DNA from: Asterionellopsis glacialis
Lineage: Eukaryota; Bacillariophyta; Plagiogrammaphyceae; Rhaphoneidales; Asterionellopsidaceae
NCBI GenBank assembly: GCA_014885115.2
Contig: WKLE02000683.1
Coordinates: 9,382 to 33,192 of the forward strand
Direction: 5' to 3'
DNA length: 23,811 nt
The notes under the pieces are model-generated. The model was given only the letters and a program-made list of their open reading frames with translations. It was not told the origin of the DNA and did no database searches. Below, piece after piece: positions 8,834-16,961 of the stretch (positions are counted from its first letter, which is position 1; each line of letters begins with the position of its first letter). The position numbers and the translations under genes were made by a program.

Positions 8834-11800
8834 CTAAAAGAATGCGGTTACCATGCTGTTTCCTGATCCCCTCCGTTTTTTCTTCTTCTTCTTCTTTTGT
8901 TGAGTAGCGTGCTTTGCATAGGGTAAGTTTTTCATTTCCTCTTCTTCCCGAATTCGTTCCTTGGTCAAGTTAGGTATCAGATTACCCCAGAACGCTGGTG
9001 GTCTTGAATTTGTGTCTTGCATTTCCTGACCATGGGCATCATAATCTGCTCGAGCAGCATCAAGAATTTTAGTTGCTTCCTCAAGAGCATGATCTCCGTC
9101 ACCTGAAGTTGGGCTTTCTGGATTTGCCTCCTTCTCGAGCCGCCTCCTTTCAGTTAATTCTCTACTCATGGCTTCTGCGGCTCTTCTTAGTTCGTCGACA
9201 CCTTTTAGTGTTTCCGCGAAGGCCTCTAGCTCCTGCCTTGAACGTTCGGCTTCTTCCCTCAACTGAAACTTCAAAATATTTATCTCCTTTCTCGACTTCA
9301 CTACATCTTTTCGGAGCAACTCATTCACTTCTTTCATGGTCTGGATATCGTGCTGAACTTTATTTCCCTCTTTTGCATCTTCTACCTCTACCAACTTGCC
9401 ACCCCATCCGAGGAATCCAATTTTCTTTGCATTTGTCGGTAAAGACTTTGTGGGGCCTTTCTCAATTTCTTGATTCTTGTATACAATTAGCTCTCGCTTT
9501 AATTTTTGAATCTCATTGACTAAATGGTCAACCTCAGATTGGCTTGTGTAGTCGCTGAATTGGCTCTGTTCTTCCGAGAAATTCTCCACGATCTTCTTCA
9601 ACTTTTCAATTTCCCTGTCCTTCTCAAGACCCGCCTCAGCAAGGCGACGAAGTTCTTCGTAACGCAACGCTAGCATCTCTGGCGAGTTTGGGTCACCTTG
9701 TTGTCCCTTTAGGTCATTCAACTCCTTGTTTAGCCGCGCCACTTCGTCTTGAAGAATAAATATTTCTTCGGCTGCGGATGATTCACCCGCAACTTCGGAT
9801 GACGGCCCACTTCTCAAAGCCTCGTGAAGAGTTGCTGTGCCTGTTGTTTCCAATTGCTTTTTGAGATGTTCAATCTCCTTTTTGGAGGCCTTACGATCCT
9901 TCGCCACCTTATCTTTTAGTTCTTTCAGTTCCATCTTAACCAATTCGTAATCGTCAGATGAATCTGCATCTAGAGGTTGCCCACGAGCTATCATTAGCTG
10001 TGTCATCAAATCTTCAATTTCCTTTTTAGCTGCTTCCAATTCATCGGATACGGATTTCCCAATATCTTCGTTTTCAGACGGAATACTTCCTGACGGACCA
10101 CTTGAATACGAAATGATCTCCGTCTGTTCACAACTCTTAACTTCTGCTCGCAGGTCCTCGTTTTCTTGTTCAACCTTCTGCTCGCGAATTTTTGATTCTT
10201 TTACTTCCTGTTTGGCTGCTTTTAGCTCCTTTTCTTTCTCGACTAGTTTTTGTTTAAGAGCTTCAAGATCAGCGTTGCTAGCATTGGGCACATCACCATT
10301 TTCGAGCTTGGTTGTGAGTCTTTGAATTTCTTCATCTTTAATTTTCACCATAGATTTCAATTTGTTAAGATCAGAATCAAAAATTTTCATCTCCTCGGCC
10401 ATCTCTTTAGCATCATTCTGAATAACGCCAGCTGTTTGTTTCACAACATCTAAGGCAGTAGCGGCTCCATGAGCACGTTCCGCGTCTTCTTTGGTTGCTT
10501 TTTGTAATTCATCAAGCAACGCCTTCATTTGAGTTACCCCATTACTGAGATCTTCTACATCCTTTTTTGCTTCTTTGATTTCAGAGCTCGACGCTCCCAA
10601 TGCGGTACGTTCTCCCTGGGAGTTTGCGAGACTTGATGCCTCTTTCAATTTTTTTCGGAGAGAATTCACCTCTTTCCTAAGTTCGTCACGTTCCACCAAA
10701 GCATTGTTCAAATCACGTGCACCAGCTCTAAGTTTCTTAAATTCTATTCGGGCAAACATGCATCTTATAGCACATTGTATAGTGAGGGACGAATGTTTCT
10801 TACTTTGTAGCATCTTGGATAAATAGTATGCACGCCAGTACTTTTGAATGATGATTGACTTTCTTTCCCGATTCAGGCCTTCGTACCTTGTTCGACCCAC
10901 ACGTCCACGATGAACCTTTTGTAACCATTTTGCGATAAACATTGCCGCTTTATAGTGCTGGTAAGCTACTCTTCGTCTCCAATACGCCTGAATAATTTTT
11001 GCTCTGTAATTTTCGCGAGCAACTTGCACATTGCGAGCGGCAATTTGCGTTCTGAGGCAGCACTGCAATGCTATTACGGACGATCGGAACGCCCTGTAGT
11101 CTCTTCGATCCACGTAACCGCGGGCAATAGCTTGCATTTTCACTGCTGCTTCACCCATATGAGAACTTCTCAATTGTTCTAGAATATCATATGCCTGCCT
11201 TCGTAGAAAAACCTTTGTTTTTCCTACTTGGATGCCGACAGCCAAGAGACTTAGTGTTTCGTCTTCTCCTTTCTTTTCTTCTTCGCTGTTGTCGTTAGGA
11301 TCCGCCGCCTGCTGTTGAATTGCCCAGACCTTTGGAGCCACAGCATTCACCAGCACATTTACTGGTTTCTTTTTTTTGGTTGATCTCTGAGCTTTTTTTA
11401 TTTCCGCCAAACCCAAAATCCGATATCTAGCAATAAAAGTGGCGTGAGTATAACGTTGGGGATATCCAACACGAGACACCCGAACCGCTTCCACCACACC
11501 AGCATATCGAAGCTGGTCTGAAATGATCAGAGGGTCAAAATGGTCTGGAACTAAGATATCATTTGGTTTGAGACATCGAATGTAATGCGGTGATGTCAAA
11601 TCAATTTTGTGCCGCAAGTCTTGCAGTTGTCGACTGAACTGTCCACCCACTGTAACACGAGCTCCGGAAGATCCTCCAGCAGGCTTTCGAGATCCAGATG
11701 AGCCCGCATTCCCACTTCCTCCAGAGGGGTTACTGACAATAGCAGCAAGTTCTTTAACAAGATCCTTTTTAGATGAAAGTAACAAATCAGTCGCTTCCTT

Positions 11801-13843
11801 TGGCAAGTCATCACGATTTTTCTGAACAAATCCCTCAGTGGTGTACTCAACTGGCCCTGCATAGTGATGCACACCAAACTTCTGTGCTCCAATCTGAAGA
11901 GAATCGGCTTGGAATCTCGAGTGGCCAGTGCATTTTTTCGTGAGATCCTGATAAAAGGTTTTATCTGTTGTACCAGGTGCACGGCATTGATCGTCCAATA
12001 TCTTCAAAATACCTGTACCCTTCTTGTCAATTAAATCAAGTACATCTTGATTTTCTGGAAAAGAAATGAAAGACCATTCGATCCCTTCTCTTTCGTATTC
12101 TTCTTGTTCATTTTTTAGAACAAACAAATTGAACTGCTGTTGTAGTGCTTCGTTACAATAGTTGATGCATAATTGTTCAAAAGAGTTATACTTGAAACTT
12201 TCAAATCCAAAAATATCTAAAACGCCAATAGTCGCCTGAGCACTAGTTGAACCTGGCCGACGTCTTTTGCTGGGACCATCATCCTTTACAGTGATACTTG
12301 CATTGATGCGTTTTACCAAAAAGGTAAAGAGAGCCCCATAAAAGGCCTTAATCAAAGCTTCCATGCCCTTTTCCGCTTTTACCTTTGAGAGTGTCCGAGT
12401 ATGCACTTCTTTCCCAGCTTTGATCTTCAAATAACACAACGCCTTATCCAAGTCATCAGTAGTAATACCCAGTAGATCTACGAAAGGTTGTAAATGTTCA
12501 TTTTCTAAATCAAGTTCACTTTCATCTGCACTCTTTGCAACGAATCCGACATTTGAACCATGCAAAGCTGCGGATGGTATTGCGAGTACATCCTTTTGCT
12601 CTTGGTCAGTCATACCCATAGTTTCCATGGCATTTTTTAGGTCATCATAAGTTTCATAATCTTCAACTCCATCTCGTCGATCGAAAGTGCCTGACATACT
12701 TGTAATTTTGAAATCTTCCACAGAAAGATTTTGAAGATGATACTCATCTATTTGTTCGTCTTCCATGCAAAATAGTTCGTAAAATATATGATAGTTGCGT
12801 TCTCCTTCTGATTGTGAGATCAGACGGACTTTTTCAAGCAGATAAGTTTCAATTGAAGCTCCTACCAACGTCCCGTTTCCGGAAAACTTAATTTCTATGA
12901 ATTTTCCAAATCTTGATGAGTTGTCATTACGGATGGTTCTGGCATTTCCGAAACTCTCTAGAATAGGGTTAGATTGCAATACTTGTTGCTCGACTGTTTT
13001 CTCTCCATTACTTGGCTTTTTCTCTTCAGTATCAGCTTGATGGGAGCGTTGCGATAATTTTGCTAAGTATTGCATAATGAATTTGGTTGTAACAGTCTTT
13101 CCTGCTCCGGATTCTCCCGACACTAAAATGGACTGATCGCATGTCTTACTCGCAGCTCCGCGACCCTTTCTATTTGAATCGGAAGGTGCATCGTCATTCA
13201 TGTGCTTCATCATGATGCGGAATGAATTATCGGCAATCCCATAAACATGAGGTGGCAATTTGTCATCGTCATCTACAGTAGCAATCAGTGACTGTTCTCC
13301 AACTGCCCAGTATTCCTTCATCACTTTCTCGGTATAGAGAGATTTGCAATTCTTGAATGGGTTCAATGCTAGTAAAATAGGCCCTGTGGCGGTGTAAATT
13401 TTGTCTAGAATATACCGTTGTCGGAGACAGTGGACAACAGCAGGCTCGTGCAAATGTGTTAATGTAATTAAGTCATCTGGATAATTCGCACCGTCATCTT
13501 CGTCCTCGTATTCATCGTCGTCTCCATATTTGTTGGCCATAACTACATTGCCGTTTTTCAGTTCATCCGATTGGACAGATACATTTTTACCATTATGAGC
13601 TGAGTCTTCATCTCTTACGGTCAATTCTAAATTTGTATCATCCATATTCAAGACATTGGCGAATGCCCAACCCCAATCTAAGAACTCATCATCGTCATTT
13701 CCCTCACCAGGTAATCCGCGGGAGGCATGTTTCTTAACGCTCCCATACACTGCAACGTCAAGTATACTGGTCTTCACCCAGACATTGAGAGAATCCGTCA
13801 TGATGATCTCACCGTGATGGTTGGTTGACCTTTTTTCTTGCAA
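8834..13843 (-). CDS. Unconventional myosin heavy chain
   Basis: An uninterrupted frame of 1669 codons; a second ATG at 13801 (residue 15) is an equally good start. An acidic leader (about 47-125, with DDDEYEDEDDG) replaces the usual SH3-like region. The motor spans about 125-890: P-loop GESGAGKT at 243-250, switch I NxNSSRFGK ending at 314, switch II DIFGFE at 543-548, the actin-binding HYIRCLKPN at 753-761, and a long Gly/Ser loop 2 at about 705-735. Glu479 lies at the TEDS-rule site, 16 residues before the DALAK-like MEALIK, predicting actin activation without phosphorylation there. About six IQ motifs at 899-1040 would bind calmodulin-type light chains. Coiled coil runs from about 1045 to 1580, so it is probably a dimer. 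The tail ends in a short region with a polylysine run; no MyTH4-FERM, DIL or WD40 domain is visible. It should act in the cytosol in actin-based transport; the cargo is unknown. All motor motifs are intact. Confidence 0.93.
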   Translation of the reverse strand: MQEKRSTNHHGEIIMTDSLNVWVKTSILDVAVYGSVKKHASRGLPGEGNDDDEFLDWGWAFANVLNMDDTNLELTVRDEDSAHNGKNVSVQSDELKNGNVVMANKYGDDDEYEDEDDGANYPDDLITLTHLHEPAVVHCLRQRYILDKIYTATGPILLALNPFKNCKSLYTEKVMKEYWAVGEQSLIATVDDDDKLPPHVYGIADNSFRIMMKHMNDDAPSDSNRKGRGAASKTCDQSILVSGESGAGKTVTTKFIMQYLAKLSQRSHQADTEEKKPSNGEKTVEQQVLQSNPILESFGNARTIRNDNSSRFGKFIEIKFSGNGTLVGASIETYLLEKVRLISQSEGERNYHIFYELFCMEDEQIDEYHLQNLSVEDFKITSMSGTFDRRDGVEDYETYDDLKNAMETMGMTDQEQKDVLAIPSAALHGSNVGFVAKSADESELDLENEHLQPFVDLLGITTDDLDKALCYLKIKAGKEVHTRTLSKVKAEKGMEALIKAFYGALFTFLVKRINASITVKDDGPSKRRRPGSTSAQATIGVLDIFGFESFKYNSFEQLCINYCNEALQQQFNLFVLKNEQEEYEREGIEWSFISFPENQDVLDLIDKKGTGILKILDDQCRAPGTTDKTFYQDLTKKCTGHSRFQADSLQIGAQKFGVHHYAGPVEYTTEGFVQKNRDDLPKEATDLLLSSKKDLVKELAAIVSNPSGGSGNAGSSGSRKPAGGSSGARVTVGGQFSRQLQDLRHKIDLTSPHYIRCLKPNDILVPDHFDPLIISDQLRYAGVVEAVRVSRVGYPQRYTHATFIARYRILGLAEIKKAQRSTKKKKPVNVLVNAVAPKVWAIQQQAADPNDNSEEEKKGEDETLSLLAVGIQVGKTKVFLRRQAYDILEQLRSSHMGEAAVKMQAIARGYVDRRDYRAFRSSVIALQCCLRTQIAARNVQVARENYRAKIIQAYWRRRVAYQHYKAAMFIAKWLQKVHRGRVGRTRYEGLNRERKSIIIQKYWRAYYLSKMLQSKKHSSLTIQCAIRCMFARIEFKKLRAGARDLNNALVERDELRKEVNSLRKKLKEASSLANSQGERTALGASSSEIKEAKKDVEDLSNGVTQMKALLDELQKATKEDAERAHGAATALDVVKQTAGVIQNDAKEMAEEMKIFDSDLNKLKSMVKIKDEEIQRLTTKLENGDVPNASNADLEALKQKLVEKEKELKAAKQEVKESKIREQKVEQENEDLRAEVKSCEQTEIISYSSGPSGSIPSENEDIGKSVSDELEAAKKEIEDLMTQLMIARGQPLDADSSDDYELVKMELKELKDKVAKDRKASKKEIEHLKKQLETTGTATLHEALRSGPSSEVAGESSAAEEIFILQDEVARLNKELNDLKGQQGDPNSPEMLALRYEELRRLAEAGLEKDREIEKLKKIVENFSEEQSQFSDYTSQSEVDHLVNEIQKLKRELIVYKNQEIEKGPTKSLPTNAKKIGFLGWGGKLVEVEDAKEGNKVQHDIQTMKEVNELLRKDVVKSRKEINILKFQLREEAERSRQELEAFAETLKGVDELRRAAEAMSRELTERRRLEKEANPESPTSGDGDHALEEATKILDAARADYDAHGQEMQDTNSRPPAFWGNLIPNLTKERIREEEEMKNLPYAKHATQQKKKKKKKRRGSGNSMVTAFF

Positions 13844-14265
13844 TGACCCCCGTTTCGACGACGCAGCTATTTATTTTAGAACAGGGAACGATGAGGTGCC
13901 TTGGAAGTATAATTACTTAGATTTCTTTCAATATTATCCCAGCTATTATTATTTTTTCCATGTGATGTCAATTGAGGCGAAACTGTAGGGCTCGGGAGAG
14001 GCGCGAAGCATAGAAGAAACAGCGTCTTCCGAACACAAGGTTACAACACTTCTTTGATTCTTTTTCCCGCTACTGAACGTGCGGTTTTTTCAACAGAGCA
14101 CTGGGCCTATCTCTAGAGACACTCTCTCTAGAGAGACTAGGAAGGCTCGTGTAACGTAAAGAATAGTGACTACGAAATGTCACAAAGAATTAGTAAAATT
14201 CCGATACGAGGACACTGTAACATCGACATTATTAATATGTGAAAATTCGGCGATCTGGTTTCTTA
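13844..14265. promoter_or_regulatory. Upstream region of the myosin gene
   Basis: Bases upstream of the myosin start. The clearest element is a pair of TCTCTAGAGA-type palindromes (separate entry), 267-293 bp before the ATG at 13843. The region ends at the left TACCWGGTA cluster. No coding sequence is seen. Confidence 0.5.
14110..14136. promoter_or_regulatory. Double CTCTAGAG palindrome upstream of myosin
   Basis: TCTCTAGAGA (14110-14119) is followed by a perfect 14 bp palindrome TCTCTCTAGAGAGA (14123-14136). The same CTCTAGAG core is present upstream of three other genes in the window (18657, 20776, 23730) and occurs nowhere in coding sequence, which suggests a promoter element. Confidence 0.55.
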
Positions 14266-14355
14266 TACCAGGTACTCTCTAGTATTTAGTCCTAGACTTT
14301 ACCTGGTACACTTAAGAGGTACCAGGTACCTGGTAGTTGGTATGTGACCAGGTAC
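14266..14355. repeat. Left TACCWGGTA cluster beside transposon remnant
   Basis: Four exact TACCWGGTA copies occur in 70 bp (14266-14274, 14300-14308, 14320-14328, 14327-14335), plus one degenerate copy (GACCAGGTA, 14347). CCAGGTACCTGGTAGTT at 14322-14338 is the exact reverse complement of 16631-16647 in the right cluster. It may be the left end of the decayed element. Confidence 0.65.
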
Positions 14356-14373
14356 GGTACGAGTATGATTTAA

Positions 14374-14430
14374 TGTGCCGCGCGCGGGTGGGTTATCTGC
14401 GGAGCCGTAAGCGCGGCGGCCGGTTCCTGG
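14374..14430. other. GC-rich, CpG-rich patch
   Basis: This short stretch includes the perfect palindrome CCGCGCGCGG (14378-14387) and GCGCGGCGGCCGG (from about 14411). It is far more GC- and CpG-rich than anything around it and directly precedes a long CpG-poor region. The function is unknown; it could be a promoter island or part of an element end. Confidence 0.5.
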
Positions 14431-14453
14431 TTGCAATTGATGACTGACAACCT

Positions 14454-14495
14454 ACGTCACATAGATCCAATTAAATATCACACGGTTTGACGTCA
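14454..14495. promoter_or_regulatory. Two CRE/bZIP-type sites
   Basis: ACGTCA at 14454-14459 and the full palindrome TGACGTCA at 14488-14495 lie 28 bp apart. TGACGT-type elements are known to mediate CO2/light responses in promoters of the diatom Phaeodactylum. Here they lie between the myosin gene and the transposase remnant, about 300 bp upstream of the remnant's first ATG, so they may have served the element. Confidence 0.4.
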
Positions 14496-14765
14496 GTTTC
14501 CGGGTATCCTTTACTATAATATCTCAGAACTCCCTCTATACCCTCCCCTGTATATCCGATCTCTATTTCCTCCCCCAAATTGATCAATCTCCTTTCGTCC
14601 CTCAAAAACAAAATTGCAATTCATGCCTCGTTCCCAACCGAGCCTACCTCTTCCTTTTTTAAATTATTTCTAGCTCTGCCTGCTCGCTGTTGATCATTTC
14701 CTAATTTTCAATGTTGCTCTCTTTTTTTATGGCACCCGCACCACCACCCCAATGTCGTTGTCACC

Positions 14766-15962
14766 ATGGTTTTCTCTGACGATGAAGCTCATGCAGTACT
14801 TCAAGCTGACGGACAACTTCACTCACATGCCAATGTAAATTCTGTCAATGATCACACTAATGAAGATCTGTTTGATGCTCCAAATGTCAACCCTGACTTA
14901 CCTATTATTAATGGAGGAAATGCAACAATATAGACAATAGCCAAGAGACTCTTCCACTGACTGACTGCCAACTACGATGTCAATATACAAGAAGAAAACA
15001 TTCCTCAATCTACTGAAGAATAATATTAACCCCTGTGTGACTCCAGATACTTTTAAACAACTTAGAATGGATTTGGAAAAGGCTGCACTGGATTGTGGTT
15101 CCCCCATAATAAGCAACAATGGTGGTATTGGGTGTCATAATTTCACATGTTCTCATATGTACACAGAAGATTCAAGACAAACAAAGCTCAGGCACTTGCT
15201 GCTGAATATTCTGAATTCTGCAATCAGAGACTAATTAATGATAGGATTGCCAATTGTTAAAATGGACCACCTCAAAGAAATTTATATCATGCTGTACTTT
15301 TGGTTTCAAGATCAAATGGGATGAACTAGGTTTTTTTATAAACCTTTCTCACAAGGCAGACTATCGTGTTCACTGCAACAACCCCAAGACAGAGAATCTT
15401 ACTATTCCTTCACACCTATTACCTAAGGAAGATGAAGATGTTCTGTTAAATCTTGTCAGGTCATGTGTAGGTACTGGTGTTGGAAAAAACTATTTGTACA
15501 GCAAACTTGGACATTTTCTGCATACAAGTAAAATTGCTTACATTTATAACAAGGCTGATCTTGATGAGGAAAACGAAGCCAATACATCAGACATAGACCA
15601 AATGATCAAGTTCTTTGAAAAAACTCAAGATATTGGTTATACCGTGTTATGGGATGTTTCCCTCTTACAAGAAGTGGCTACCCCTGGTAATGAATCACCC
15701 ACCAAAGTCATGACATGAACAATGTCCCCAAGAAAGGGTCTTCAGGTCACTGATCTTTCTGATGATCCAAACATACATCCTTTGGTCTGTTTTGCCCAAG
15801 ACAGTCAATGGGAACTCAACATTAATAATGATGCAACTCTATTTTTGTCAGTAGCATGGGTTGTTGATGCTGAGCTCCAGAATTACAAGTTATTCACTCC
15901 CTGAGGTAATCTATGTTGATGCAACTTCCCATACTAATTTTAATGTAGAATTTTTTAACTGA
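14766..15962 (+). pseudogene. Broken MULE-like transposase
   Basis: Fragments of one protein are spread over all three frames: 14766-14933 (55 codons from an ATG in good context), 14977-15234, 15254-15718, 15722-15904, then 15900-15962 in a shifted frame. The second fragment has a Cys/His cluster (GCHNFTCSH), possibly the remains of a zinc-binding N-terminal domain. The segment LFLSVAWVVDAELQNYKLF followed, after a one-base frameshift, by PEVIYVDATSHTNF matches the MULE transposase core, where AWV(T/V)D...FP-E-V...D-(A/T)-T..TN contains the first catalytic Asp. In-frame stops at 15716 and 15902 and the frameshift make it inactive. The later catalytic Asp and Glu are not recognisable. Another DDE transposase class is possible. 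Confidence 0.5.
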
Positions 15963-16568
15963 TTGCTATTAAGGTGGTAGATCGGCTTACATTCACTCCC
16001 TGGCATAAACCTGAAATTCTATCCCCTGCAGGACAGATTTTCCTTTTCTTGTTTTTGACCCCAACACACTGGGAATGATCCATTTTATCCCATTCTTTGG
16101 TCAGAAGTGAGTACCAAACCTTTTACTAATAACATAGTTAAGTTATAATCTGGCCCAACCTTGCAGATGTGGTTCTTAGTTTGTTCAATTTTTCCAAAAA
16201 TACACACTAAAAATGCTAAAATCACCAAACTGATGTTCATAAAGGACTGCATCTGCAATGTTGGGCCAGAATATATTAGTTTATGTATCTATCTAATGGT
16301 TCTGTATGGGACAAATTAGTTAAAATGAAAGTCTGAGGTGTCAAAATTGACATTGTTGTGAGTCTTGTAAAGAGTAATTTTTGATGATTTTTTATGTACA
16401 GGTAGGATTCCCTTTTCCTTCTTGCAAATCTGGGCAGTATGGAGGAACAAAATCCTGTTGAAATAGCATAGAAATTACTTAGGCAGCTGTAAGCTGATCT
16501 ATCACCTTAATATTATTTGCACTGACTGTACAAGGTAATTCTTTCTATCCAATATTAGGACTGGTCTT
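15963..16568. other. Non-coding 3' part of the decayed element
   Basis: AT-rich sequence with almost no CpG and no readable frame of useful length. It presumably comprises the ruined C-terminal half of the transposase and non-coding element DNA. It contains the inverted repeat described at 16144-16275. Confidence 0.45.
16144..16275. repeat. 26 bp inverted repeat with 80 bp spacer
   Basis: The arms 16144-16169 and 16250-16275 match as reverse complements at 24 of 26 positions; the shared core is CTGGCCCAAC on one arm and GTTGGGCCAG on the other. The 132 bp unit could be a small nested foldback/MITE-like element or a hairpin within the decayed transposon. Confidence 0.7.
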
Positions 16569-16883
16569 CCTGGTACCAGGTATGGTAGGTGCTACTTAGA
16601 GTAGTAGGACCTACCTTTTGAGGTGTTTGGAACTACCAGGTACCTGGGTACATTACTCTTAATACCAGATTTGTACTCAAATGATGAGTGTCTACCTTTT
16701 TCAGAAGGAATAGTAGAAAACTTATTAATTACTTGTATAATACCTGGTATGTACCTGGTAGAATATTTTCAGGAACCAAAAAGAACCAAGCCTATGCTGA
16801 TAGTCTACCTGTATTAGGACAACAAAAAATATTGAAATACGTTTAGCAGTACTAGGTCCTAACTAATAAATAGCTAGGACCGT
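16569..16883. repeat. Right TACCWGGTA cluster
   Basis: Exact copies lie at 16574-16582, 16634-16642, 16741-16749 and 16752-16760. CCTGGTACCAGG at 16569-16580 is a perfect palindrome. TAGGACCTA occurs near 16606 and TAGGTCCTAACT at 16853-16864, the latter identical to 4888-4899. The cluster ends about 80 bp before the start codon of the SLATT-like gene, so that gene's promoter overlaps it. Confidence 0.7.
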
Positions 16884-16961
16884 ACTAGTATTGAAAGAAA
16901 TTGCATTAAAGGCAATTGTTATTCATGATTCTAAAAGGTATAGTCCTCTTCAAAAGACATC

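Larger units (their letters stand above)
14266..16883. mobile_element. Decayed MULE-like DNA transposon (proposed extent)
   Basis: The proposed extent runs from the left TACCWGGTA cluster to the end of the right one. Inside is a broken transposase reading frame. The two clusters share a 17 bp inverted match (14322-14338 against 16631-16647). The interior is almost free of CpG, as expected for an old methylated element. Long terminal inverted repeats and target duplications could not be identified by eye, so the borders are tentative. Confidence 0.4.

Noticed and set aside
11970..11978. TACCAGGTG inside the myosin coding sequence as a further repeat copy
   Set aside because: It differs from the motif at one position and is explained by the conserved protein sequence.
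14898..15119. Minus-strand open frame opposite the transposase remnant
   Set aside because: No start context, no recognisable protein, and the plus strand explains the region better.
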